From NCBI GenBank assembly GCA_020974905.1, contig CP087563.1, positions 3,596,001-3,660,000 on the forward strand: a stretch of DNA of 64,000 nt, read 5' to 3'. The notes under the pieces are model-generated. The model had not been told where the DNA came from. It made no database searches and saw only the letters and a program-made list of their open reading frames with translations. The position numbers were made by a program, and so were the translations under genes. The stretch's first letter is position 1; each line of letters opens with the position of its first letter. This DNA is from Planctomycetes bacterium syqfu (lineage in GTDB: Bacteria > Planctomycetota > Phycisphaerae > Phycisphaerales > Phycisphaeraceae). Shown one piece after another: positions 16,016 through 23,400 of the stretch.

Positions 16016-16797
16016 GCTGCGAATCCTTCAAGCGGCCCATTGTCACCACCTGCTGACTGTTGTGATGCTTGCTGTTGTGGTTCGCCTTGCTGCTTGGGTT
16101 GTGCCTTTGCCTGTTTGCGATGTGACCAGGCAATGAACACGCCGAAAGCCAACACGCCCAGGACAACGTAATCAAGAGCCGATGCAGGCAACCAACCAAA
16201 CAAACGCGCGGCACGTCGACGAACGATTTTGAGTTCTGCGGTACCCATGCGTTTACCGGTGAACTCGGCGTACTTCGTTGCGCAATACTCGGTGATGGTG
16301 TCGGCCGTAGCCTGGCAATCGACCGGCTCATCGTCGACATCGATGTCGACACTGTCGTCATCGTCAATGTCCTGGTCGTCGTCATCATCGCGCAAAAATT
16401 CCTGGTCATCTTTGCTCGGTGCAAATGAACCGTCGGCCAGTTCCTCACCTGGAACGATGGTTTTACGTGGCCGTCGCGGTACGCGCTTGGGTGTGCCATC
16501 ATCGTTAAGCAAAACATCACCGTTATCATCCAACTCAAAGTTGGCCTTCGGCTCTTTTAACCATGACATATCATCCTCAGAAGTGTTCTCGGCCTGCTGC
16601 GCTGCAGGTGAAACACTTGTCCGATGCTCAATGTTCTGGTTTATGTCTTCTCCCAGGACACTTAAGTCCACGGTAAGTGGTTTTGGGTCCGAATTAACTA
16701 CTTCAGAAGTCGGATTAACTGCCTCAGAAGTACTTTGAGGGGTCGGATTATCTAACTCGGAAGTGTTTTCGACGTTTTCCGGGGTTTCGGGTTTCAT
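16012..16797 (-). CDS. Acidic membrane-anchored protein of the viral element
   Basis: 261 residues. The N-terminal ~180 are disordered-looking and very acidic, with a run of D residues near 140-160 and repeated T-S-E-V/A-V-N units. A helical region with K-I-V-R-R-R-A-A-R-L-F-G-W-L leads into one membrane segment (L-D-Y-V-V-L-G-V-L-A-F-G-V-F-I-A-W), then a Q-rich basic tail. GAGG at the right distance favours the ATG at 16797 over 16806. It overlaps the ATPase gene by 4 bases, which suggests a shared role in assembly or packaging. No family is recognised. Confidence 0.6.
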   Translation of the reverse strand: MKPETPENVENTSELDNPTPQSTSEAVNPTSEVVNSDPKPLTVDLSVLGEDINQNIEHRTSVSPAAQQAENTSEDDMSWLKEPKANFELDDNGDVLLNDDGTPKRVPRRPRKTIVPGEELADGSFAPSKDDQEFLRDDDDDQDIDDDDSVDIDVDDEPVDCQATADTITEYCATKYAEFTGKRMGTAELKIVRRRAARLFGWLPASALDYVVLGVLAFGVFIAWSHRKQAKAQPKQQGEPQQQASQQSAGGDNGPLEGFAA

Positions 16798-16820
16798 GTG
16801 GTGCATCCTCGCATAGCTTG

Positions 16821-16847
16821 AAAAGGGTTAACTAACACCCTTTTTAA
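16821..16847. terminator. Hairpin between the early and late parts of the element
   Basis: An 8-bp stem (AAAAGGGT / ACCCTTTT) with an 8-base loop, flanked by A and T runs so that it could end transcripts in either direction. It sits 24 bases upstream of the acidic membrane-protein gene and could attenuate minus-strand read-through into the late genes. Confidence 0.4.
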
Positions 16848-16872
16848 GTCACTTTGCATAAGGCGCAACCCA

Positions 16873-17142
16873 ATGATTTATCTAACTGCAAAACTCTGTT
16901 ACCTGGCTGCCCGCTTCCTTGAGCATGTCGGCAAAGCCGCTGGCCTGGTTGTGATGTCACCCCTGGCCATGCTGGTGATTTTGACGCTGGCCGCTCTGCA
17001 ACTGGTCTGCCGACTACCCTTGGCCGTCTCTGCCTGGTGTGATGACATGAGCAACGATGCCCAGGGAGCGCCGTACGCTTCACCGGCGAGTGACAACCAG
17101 GACAACGCCCAGGACAAAACAATCGATTCAGAAACCGCCTGA
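16873..17142 (+). CDS. Membrane protein, the only plus-strand gene in the element
   Basis: An 89-residue frame with an N-terminal amphipathic part and a hydrophobic stretch (G-L-V-V-M-S-P-L-A-M-L-V-I-L-T-L-A-A-L-Q-L-V) at about residues 24-45, then an acidic N/D/A-rich tail. Frames on the opposite strand here are R/C-rich and unnatural. A strong plus-strand terminator follows at 17236-17280, which supports a separate transcript. The ribosome-binding site is poor (AAGGCG 12 bases upstream). It may be a lysogenic-conversion or exclusion function; that is only a guess. Confidence 0.5.
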   Translation: MIYLTAKLCYLAARFLEHVGKAAGLVVMSPLAMLVILTLAALQLVCRLPLAVSAWCDDMSNDAQGAPYASPASDNQDNAQDKTIDSETA

Positions 17143-17235
17143 CCTGGCACGGCAATTGCGAGCCGACGACCGAACGCCGATGACCCCGCGTTTGGTGGCG
17201 CAAAATAGAGCCGCGTTAGCGGCACCTTCTTCCAA

Positions 17236-17280
17236 GCCCGACACGCAAAGCTTTGCTTTGCTGTATGTCGGGTTTCCTTT
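17236..17280 (+). terminator. Rho-independent terminator after the plus-strand gene
   Basis: A long stem (CCCGACA / TGTCGGG with an inner GCAAAGC / GCTTTGC) followed by TTTCCTTTTT. It lies about 95 bases past the stop at 17142. Confidence 0.65.
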
Positions 17281-17286
17281 TTATCT

Positions 17287-17435
17287 GGAGAGCCGCCGCT
17301 TGTCGCGGCTCTCCCTATTACCTGTTCTTTCGTAGAAAGACATTATGGACGCTGACCGTCCATACCTAGTTCCGCACGGGCGCGATTTTCATGCCCAGGG
17401 GCGCAAACGACAACGGCCGCGAGTGTCGCGGCCGT
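17287..17435. other. Cluster of three inverted repeats, possible replication origin
   Basis: Within 150 bases there are three perfect hairpins: GGAGAGCCGC / GCGGCTCTCC (17287-17313), TATGGACG / CGTCCATA (17344-17364) and ACGGCCGCGA / TCGCGGCCGT (17413-17435). No gene fits here. They lie just past the 3' end of the putative DNA-binding gene at 17477-18235. Such clusters mark replication origins or regulatory RNA ends; the sequence does not decide between them. Confidence 0.4.
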
Positions 17436-17476
17436 CTCGCTCATTTTGTTTGGGTTATACTAGGGTTTAACGGCCG

Positions 17477-18235
17477 TCAGTTTTTGCCGCTCTTTTTGAG
17501 CTTGTTTTGAAATTGTCGTTGGAGTGCCAGCAATGCCCCGTCATCGCCGTTTAAGGCCGCTTGCCGATCCGGTGGAGATTCGGTCGCCTGAGCCTCTAAC
17601 GCACGTCTACGGCGTTCCAGCTCTGCGTCACCGCCCCTCATGCCTGCTCGGAACTGGCGAATCAATTCACTTGTACCGCGTGCCGCTTCTTCAGGTGTGG
17701 CCGGTCGACCGAGTCCCAATTTTTCGCCCCAGTCGCGTAAGTACTCCTCACGCTCTTGGATCGCTTTGGCGTTGCGCATGGCGTGAGCCTGTTGCCTGGC
17801 GTCCCTGGCTTTTTTTTCCTTGGCTACTCTGGCCGCTTCGATCTCTGCAATGAACTGCTGGAATGTACGCCCCGGTACTTTAGGCGGATGTGATGTGAGT
17901 TTGACCTTGTGCATCCATGAACCAGCGACCAGGCTAAAGCGTTCGTGATGAATGACCGGATCAAAGCCATGCAGGCGCAACGGCGAACCAGGCAACGCGG
18001 CAAATGCCTTGATGCATTCGCGCGTGGTGTTGCGATGCTGCACACCGCGCATCTTTGAAATTTTGGTCTTGGTGAAAAATGGGCGTTTGCCCTTCTTGGC
18101 TGCCAAACGATCAAAGCGACATAACGCATCAGCGACTTGATGCGCGACGGTTGAGCCTGCAAATTCCTGCGTGAAAAACGCGCGGGCAAGCTCGTAGAAT
18201 TTACCGTCGTGTCCTTTGTAGGGTGCTTGCTTCAT
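17477..18235 (-). CDS. Unknown basic protein, candidate replication or DNA-binding protein
   Basis: 252 residues, the largest early gene. The first ~115 residues read like a winged-helix region (F-Y-E-L-A-R-A-F-F, V-A-D-A-L-C-R-F-D-R-L-A-A-K-K-G-K-R, then T-T-R-E-C-I-K-A-F-A-A-L-P-G-S-P-L-R-L). Residues about 120-180 form a charged helix rich in A, R, K and E, probably a coiled coil, and the C-terminus is Q- and K-rich. No rolling-circle (H-U-H), polymerase or helicase motif is seen. Its place beside a hairpin cluster makes it the best replication-initiator candidate, by context only. Confidence 0.5.
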   Translation of the reverse strand: MKQAPYKGHDGKFYELARAFFTQEFAGSTVAHQVADALCRFDRLAAKKGKRPFFTKTKISKMRGVQHRNTTRECIKAFAALPGSPLRLHGFDPVIHHERFSLVAGSWMHKVKLTSHPPKVPGRTFQQFIAEIEAARVAKEKKARDARQQAHAMRNAKAIQEREEYLRDWGEKLGLGRPATPEEAARGTSELIRQFRAGMRGGDAELERRRRALEAQATESPPDRQAALNGDDGALLALQRQFQNKLKKSGKN

Positions 18236-18242
18236 CGATCAA

Positions 18243-18548
18243 TTAACCCCCCGCAATGATCAAGTGAAGTTCTGAGAGTTTGACGATGGATGATTCGTGC
18301 GAAGCCGGAGCAAAGACGCGCACGTCATGCTTGCGCAGTTCTGAGACGATGACCAAAAACCATTCAAGCCCGAATCGGTCGGCCTCAAATTGGGCATAGC
18401 CCTTTGTGCCTGGTCGCGGTGTGACCAGGTCGGCCGTAACGGTGAGTAATGGCTGAATGGTCTGAACGCGCGTTGGCAGCGTGCAGGTGATCACGTCGAA
18501 ATTAACGGGGTCACAACGCCAACGCTTTTTGGGTGATCTCATGGCCAT
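18243..18548 (-). CDS. Hypothetical protein of the viral element
   Basis: A 101-residue protein with a basic start (M-A-M-R-S-P-K-K-R-W-R) and an alpha/beta-like body (V-R-V-F-A-P-A-S-H-E-S-S-I-V-K-L). GGAGGCGACCCC precedes the ATG. It ends 7 bases before the next gene. No family is recognised. Confidence 0.55.
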   Translation of the reverse strand: MAMRSPKKRWRCDPVNFDVITCTLPTRVQTIQPLLTVTADLVTPRPGTKGYAQFEADRFGLEWFLVIVSELRKHDVRVFAPASHESSIVKLSELHLIIAGG

Positions 18549-18625
18549 GGGGTCGCCTCCGTGCGACGGGCAAAGAAAAAGCGGTGAGCCGCGCGACCTT
18601 CGCGACGGCCCCCGCGTTTGGTGGC

Positions 18626-18694
18626 TTAGTCGAATGACTCAGCGAGTACCTTGTAGGTGACCGCGAGCAATGAAATGACAAGTAAAATTTTCAT
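18626..18694 (-). CDS. 22-residue hydrophobic peptide
   Basis: The frame starts MKILLVISLLAVTYKVLA and ends E-S-F-D. It could be a membrane peptide, placed alone in the gap between two early genes. The ribosome-binding site is weak, so translation is uncertain. Confidence 0.35.
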   Translation of the reverse strand: MKILLVISLLAVTYKVLAESFD

Positions 18695-18760
18695 GGTGAT
18701 TCCAGTGAAAGGATGGACAACGGCCGCCATCCCTTGCGGCCGCCGTCCCGGAGGTATTAA

Positions 18761-19009
18761 TCAAAGTTCGCCTATCTGACGTTTCAAGTAGTCGACATGA
18801 CTCCGTGCGAGATTAATAGCGGAGTTGGTCATATCCATGACCATCGCACACTTGCAAATGATGTCATTTTGATAGTCTTTAAAGAGACCTTCGACGCCCT
18901 TTGTGTGGGCAATGGCTTGATAGGTTTTTTCCCAGGCTTCGCCCAGGATCGCCGCCGTCTTTTCCAGCTGCTCGATCTGCTCACGTCTGTCGGGTATGTG
19001 TTCGCTCAT
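18761..19009 (-). CDS. Small helical protein of the viral element
   Basis: An 82-residue protein, almost all helix (R-E-Q-I-E-Q-L-E-K-T-A-A-I-L-G-E-A-W-E-K-T-Y-Q at the start), with two cysteines. It overlaps the upstream gene by 4 bases (ATGA), with the ribosome-binding site GGTGAAG inside that gene's end. The function is unknown. Confidence 0.58.
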   Translation of the reverse strand: MSEHIPDRREQIEQLEKTAAILGEAWEKTYQAIAHTKGVEGLFKDYQNDIICKCAMVMDMTNSAINLARSHVDYLKRQIGEL

Positions 19010-19245
19010 GCTTCACCGTCCTTCAGCAAGCGAATCCAATAGGCCTTGAGCTTGTAGCCCGTCTTTTGGCGTAGATGAAAATCGCTCTTGGGCTGTCTGT
19101 TCGCTGACCAGCGCTTGACGCAGTACGGACATTCCCAAATCTCATAAACGCCCGTGCGTTGGATGGGATTGGCGATCTGACGTTGACAGTGTGGGCACTT
19201 GCTGCGCTCGTGTTCGGAGACGCGGAACGTGTGGGGTCGGCTCAT
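19006..19245 (-). CDS. Zinc-ribbon protein of the viral element
   Basis: A 79-residue protein with two C-x-x-C pairs (C-P-H-C at about 18-21 and C-P-Y-C at about 39-42), a classic zinc-ribbon spacing, and a basic C-terminal half. This suggests nucleic-acid binding, perhaps early gene control. It overlaps its neighbours by 4 bases on both sides. Confidence 0.62.
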   Translation of the reverse strand: MSRPHTFRVSEHERSKCPHCQRQIANPIQRTGVYEIWECPYCVKRWSANRQPKSDFHLRQKTGYKLKAYWIRLLKDGEA

Positions 19246-19559
19246 GCGTCACCGCCCTTCTGCCGAGTGTCAATCTCGTCAGCTAAGCTAAGCACAAAGT
19301 CCATGTCCCCTTCATCAAATTCCCATACGCGTTGTCGACCGCCTTGCTCAACGATCTGGAGAGAACCGCCAGCCGGTGGAGACATGTTGTCATAGTGTTC
19401 ACGCCAAAATTGAACGACATCGTAAAAGGCTTGTATCGGCCCAGCCTCAATCGTCAGCCATGCACCTTCTAGCCTGGGCATATCGAGCGGTGCTGTTAGC
19501 TTGATACAGAAGCATGCATTGGCCGAACCATCGCAAGTTTTGGGGGTGTCTTTGCTCAT
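19242..19559 (-). CDS. Hypothetical protein, paralogue of the first early gene
   Basis: 105 residues. Near the C-terminus it reads L-Q-I-V-E-Q-G-G-R-Q-R-V-W-E-F-D-E-G-D-M-D-F-V-L, which lines up with L-S-V-R-V-V-E-R-G-G-D-G-R-T-W-S-L-D-P-R-T-G-Q-F-I-L in the gene at 19759-20082. The two also share a W near the middle helix. I infer a duplication inside the early operon. The function is unknown. Confidence 0.58.
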   Translation of the reverse strand: MSKDTPKTCDGSANACFCIKLTAPLDMPRLEGAWLTIEAGPIQAFYDVVQFWREHYDNMSPPAGGSLQIVEQGGRQRVWEFDEGDMDFVLSLADEIDTRQKGGDA

Positions 19560-19762
19560 GCGTCACCACCTGACTTGTTACGTTTAGCCTGGTTGCGATG
19601 GTTACATTTAGCCTGGCTATCTGTAACACGCTTGGCGCGTCTGCGGATGTTGTAGGCACGTTGACGGCAAACTGAGGAGCAATACTTTGCATCGCGTCTG
19701 CCCAGGAACGGGTCGCCGCATTGTTGACATATGCGGTCGTAGCTGTCGTAGCCGAACATCAA
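19556..19762 (-). CDS. Zinc-finger protein of the viral element
   Basis: A 68-residue protein with C-Q-Q-C-G-D-P-F and Y-C-S-S-V-C-R-Q-R-A-Y, a treble-clef zinc-finger layout common in small phage and plasmid proteins, followed by a basic, asparagine- and lysine-rich tail. DNA or RNA binding is likely. It overlaps both neighbours by 4 bases. Confidence 0.65.
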   Translation of the reverse strand: MMFGYDSYDRICQQCGDPFLGRRDAKYCSSVCRQRAYNIRRRAKRVTDSQAKCNHRNQAKRNKSGGDA

Positions 19763-20082
19763 ACACCTGCCAATCTAAGTTGGGGGTCTGATTTTTCGGC
19801 CTGGTCGATGGGATCAAGAATGAATTGGCCAGTGCGTGGGTCGAGTGACCAGGTGCGACCGTCGCCGCCGCGTTCGACGACTCGGACAGACAAATCGTCG
19901 CCCAGGTAACAAATCACATTGGTACGTTGGAAGCAGTCTCGAACGGCTGCCCAACGGATTATGGCATCGGCCATGGATTTCCATGGGCCGCTGCTGTAAA
20001 AGTCACAAACCCCGGTCAGTGGATCGACCGGGCCTTCAATGATCAGCATGTAGCTGGCGTCGTGTGGGGATGGATACGACAT
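19759..20082 (-). CDS. First early gene of the element, hypothetical
   Basis: 107 residues from the ATG at 20082, where AGGAGGT stands 6 bases upstream; this decides the start over a longer frame beginning at 20115. The product is mixed alpha/beta with a W-K-S-M-A-D-A-I-I-R-W helix and the V-E-R-G-G-D-G-R-T-W motif shared with the gene at 19242-19559. As first gene after the controlled promoter at 20281-20310 it may act early in infection or induction. No family is recognised. Confidence 0.62.
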   Translation of the reverse strand: MSYPSPHDASYMLIIEGPVDPLTGVCDFYSSGPWKSMADAIIRWAAVRDCFQRTNVICYLGDDLSVRVVERGGDGRTWSLDPRTGQFILDPIDQAEKSDPQLRLAGV

Positions 20083-20156
20083 ATCGGACCTCCTATAGAG
20101 TGTGAAAAAACTCAATAAAAGGCTGGCCGAAAGTGTCTGAGCAAATCAGTTAGGGC

Positions 20157-20185
20157 TTGAATCACAGTTGCAGCCGTGATACGCT
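20157..20185 (+). promoter_or_regulatory. Promoter for the plus-strand small RNA
   Basis: TTGAAT (20157-20162), a 17-base spacer, and TACGCT (20180-20185). The -35 box is good and the -10 box is moderate. A start near 20192 would give a transcript ending at the terminator at 20268. Confidence 0.45.
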
Positions 20186-20191
20186 AACCGT

Positions 20192-20268
20192 TGCTGGTGG
20201 GTGAAATATGACGATTTTCGACCAGCCATCGTCCCAAAGGTTTGCAGACCTTGTGGGACTTTTTTTTT
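20192..20268 (+). ncRNA. Candidate antisense small RNA facing the early transcript
   Basis: A stretch of about 77 bases without a gene. It has one stem (GCTGGT / ACCAGC) and then a strong terminator: GTCCCA...TGGGAC with an inner AGGT / ACCT, followed by nine T. The minus-strand early transcript should begin near 20274 and run through this stretch, so the RNA would pair with the early leader over its whole length. Antisense RNAs of this kind control replication or immunity in several phages and plasmids. Existence and role are inferred. Confidence 0.5.
20231..20268 (+). terminator. Rho-independent terminator (plus strand)
   Basis: GTCCCA-A-AGGT stem pairing with ACCT-TG-TGGGAC, followed by nine T residues (20260-20268). 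Confidence 0.8.
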
Positions 20269-20280
20269 GTTACGGATAAG

Positions 20281-20310
20281 ACAATAACGCCGATAATACC
20301 TTTATGTCAA
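20281..20310 (-). promoter_or_regulatory. Early promoter of the viral element
   Basis: On the minus strand TTGACA (20310-20305), an 18-base spacer, and TATTGT (20286-20281). The -35 box is a perfect consensus and lies inside the palindrome at 20302-20328, so a bound repressor would block it. Transcription would start near 20274 and enter the first early gene after a leader of about 190 bases. Confidence 0.6.
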
Positions 20311-20328
20311 GCATTAGTATTGACATAA
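20302..20328. promoter_or_regulatory. Operator-like palindrome
   Basis: TTATGTCAA (20302-20310) and its exact complement TTGACATAA (20320-20328) separated by nine bases, framed by AATACC / GGTATT a little further out. The spacing suits a dimeric repressor on one face of the helix. It covers the -35 box of the early promoter. Confidence 0.6.
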
Positions 20329-20431
20329 CTTGTTGGTATTAAGCCGATAAGCACTAATAGCGTTCAACTCGCCCTGACGTCATGGCTGCGTGCTGGGTGA
20401 ATTGTAGAGTACAGGATAGCAACTGCTTTGG

Positions 20432-23400
20432 ATGGCAGTTGCCTCTGTCAGTGACATTGCTGAAAGTTCGCACGTGACGGATCACAAATCGGACAATCCA
20501 ACGCCCGATCCCAAGGACGCCCCGGAAACCCCGGATACCTCGGAAGCCCAGCCGCAGGAAGCGTTGTCACTTGAGGATCATCTCCAGGGCATCCTCGATC
20601 AGATCGAGGAAGCCGAACCGGGTTTGCTCGAAGCGGATCAGTTGATCGGTGATGATGGCAAGCCGCGCTTTGTCCCCAAGCCTAAGCCAAAACCCAAAGC
20701 TCCGCCGCCCAAGCAAGCTACTGCTGCCCCAGCAGAGACCGCCAAACCGGAACCGGAACCGGCTGCATCATCAAGTCACGAACCCATCGAGGAAGATGAG
20801 TTGGCTGCCCTGATCAACCAGGCAATCGACCAGGCTTCGAGTACGGATGCGCCCAAAGACGATTCGCCAACGCCTGCCCAGATGCCCCAGGCCAGTGAGG
20901 AGGAACTGAGTCGCGCGGTGGATCGTGATATTGACCAGGCGGTCGAACAGGCTGCCCATGCCAAATCCGCCAAGACACAGCCAACCAAACGGGCCCAAGT
21001 CCGCAAGCGTGCGGAATTTGATCCGGCCAGCAATTTCGTCCCCATCGAGCCGGACCAACTCGAAAGCGCCATTGACGAAGCTTTCTCCAACCCTATCCCG
21101 CATAACGATAATGCCCCGGATCAGTCCCAACCGGACGCTGAGCAACCGGCTCCTCAGGCAATACCGGCTAAGTCCGCAGAGGTTCCCGAGCGCGCTTCGT
21201 TTGATCCGGCGAGTAACTTTGTACCCATCGAACCCGATGAACTCGAAGATGCTATTGACGAGGCGTTTTCTCACCCGATCCCGCATAACGACAATGCCCC
21301 GGTTCAACCGCAGCCCACAGCACAACCGCCATCGCCGCCAGTACCGGAGATTTCAGAACCTCAGCAGGCAACATCACCCGCTCAAACCGAGACTGCTGGC
21401 GATCCATTGGCCGGTGTCGCTGATGATGCGAAAATGAGTAATGACGATCTGGACGCCTTGTTTGATGCCATCGGCCAGGTCGTCGACACCTCCGATATCA
21501 AAGCACCTGCTCCTGCCCAAGCTGCCCAAGACGATCCCTTGGCCGGTATTGCCGACGATGCGAAGATGAGCAATGACGATCTGGATGCCCTTTTCGATTC
21601 CGTCGAAACAGTCACCGGCTCAGAACAACCGCAACCTGAAGCAGATCAACAGGCACTAGCGCAACCCCAGCCTGCCCAATCCAAGTCGTTTGATGAAGTT
21701 GATGATTTTGATCGCATGAGCAATGACGATCTGGACGCCCTCTTTGCAGATCCAGACTCCCTGCTGGCAGAACACGCGCGGGAACAGGCCCAACTCGCAG
21801 AAGCACAAAATACTGAAGCTCAATTCAACGAAGACGATTTCAGCAGCGCTTGGGACAGTGTCCTGACACAGGCACAGGATGAACTGGCCAAAATCGCTGA
21901 AAACAAAATTGCCAAGCAAAAGGAACGCACAGCACGTAAACTCGACAATCTGCGAGCCAAAGCCAAGGAAAACCCCAACCTTGAGAAGCTACTGGAAGAC
22001 ACCGAGCAAAGTGCCTTTGATGACGAGGACTTTGCCAATCAGTGGGACCAGGTGCTCAGTGAAGCACGTACGCAACTCAGCCAAATGGTGGGTAGCGCCA
22101 AACCTGTAGATCCTGCAACCGACACAGGAAATGGTGGCAAACTCAGCAACGACGACCTGACCGATCAACTCGACAACCTGCTGGCAGAAGTTCAGGCACA
22201 GTCCGATTCGTCAGAAACATTTGAATCCCTTGATGACGATCAACTCTCCAGTGCTTTGGATAACGTTCTAAATCAGGCCAAGGCCGAGTTGTCACGCATC
22301 ACCGACGAAAAACTCAAACGTCATCAAGAAAGCCAGGCCCAGAAAATTCAGATCATTCGTGAGAGTCTGTCCAATGATGAACTGGCATCCGAACTGGACA
22401 ACCTGATCAATCACGCGCTCGAAGAACACGAAGCTTCCGAAGCACAAACCGCCGATTCTGAATCTTCACTGGATGAAGCCGATTTCGCATCAGCCTGGGA
22501 TGATGTCCTCGGGCAGGCCAAAACCGAACTCAGCCGTCTGGCTAAAGAGAAAAAACAACGCCAGGAAGCCCGGGCGCAAGCGCGCCAAGAGGAAGCGACC
22601 GCCGCCCCATCCCAGCAGTCTGCACCCCAACAGGCCGCAGCATCGCAAGCCCCCCAGACCCAGGAAGATCCAGAAGCCTCCGTGGATCTGGCATCAGAAC
22701 TTGATGCGCTGTTTGCCGACACCGTTGAATCACCCAGCGAACCTGCAAGTACGGCTGAATCAACCCCAGTCAGTGAAACACTGGACAATGACCAGTTGGC
22801 TGATGAGCTTGAAAACCTCATGAATCAAGCCAAGCAGGGAGCAACCGACTCAGAAGCGTCTGCCGACGAACTCCAAAAACCTCAGGCGGAAAATGTAACG
22901 GTTGAGGATATTCAAGAGTTGATCGACACAGACAAGTCTGAGCAGACACAGACGGTTGATGCTGCCCAACCCCAGGAAGCCCAGGCCGCAGCCGAGGCGC
23001 TTGATCCAGCCATGGACGAACCGCAGGATCCCTCAGCCATGATCAACCATATCGATTCGCTTTTGGCAGAGCATGCCAGCGAAGCGGTGTCAGATATGTT
23101 TGAAACACCAGAGAAAATTGCTGAACACGGCCTCAGTGATGACGATCTCGAAGCGGCCTTCCAGTCGCCTGAACAGGTTCTGCAGAATCTCCAGGAAGCA
23201 AGCCAGAACACCTCACAGGCCAAGCAGGAACAGGAACAAGCTCAGCAAGCACCAGTTCAAACACCTGTACCAGAAGCACCACAAGCCCAGACTGCCAAAG
23301 CTGAACAGGCTGACGATGATCTGGAAGGTTACTTCGAAGCCCCAGATGAACTCAATGATAAGGCCGCACCCCTCGCAGCAGAAGAAGCTGCTCCGGCTGT

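Larger units (their letters stand above)
9640..20330 (-). mobile_element. Integrated tailless virus-like element (double jelly-roll capsid, PM2/autolykivirus-like size)
   Basis: About 10.7 kb with 22 genes, 21 of them on the minus strand, inserted between rsmE and the acidic repeat-protein gene. Hallmarks are a double jelly-roll capsid candidate, an A32-like packaging ATPase three positions upstream, many small single-pass membrane proteins, a LamG-type spike, a holin-like and a lipoprotein gene, an RHH regulator, and a controlled early promoter. It has no terminase, portal or tail genes, which excludes a tailed phage, and no recognisable integrase. The ends are approximate: no direct repeat longer than 8 bases was found between 9555-9660 and 20100-20431. 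All large frames are intact, so the element may be functional. Confidence 0.85.

Noticed and set aside
15581-16171. Plus-strand 196-residue frame
   Set aside because: Antisense to the packaging ATPase, whose Walker motifs fix the coding strand.
16844-17225. Minus-strand frames of 108-119 residues over the plus-strand membrane gene
   Set aside because: Composition is R/C/H-rich and unnatural, no ribosome-binding site; the plus-strand frame has a membrane helix and a terminator.
17236-17435. CRISPR-like array from the row of hairpins
   Set aside because: The inverted repeats differ from each other in sequence and spacing, so there is no repeat-spacer structure. No CRISPR array was seen elsewhere in the window.
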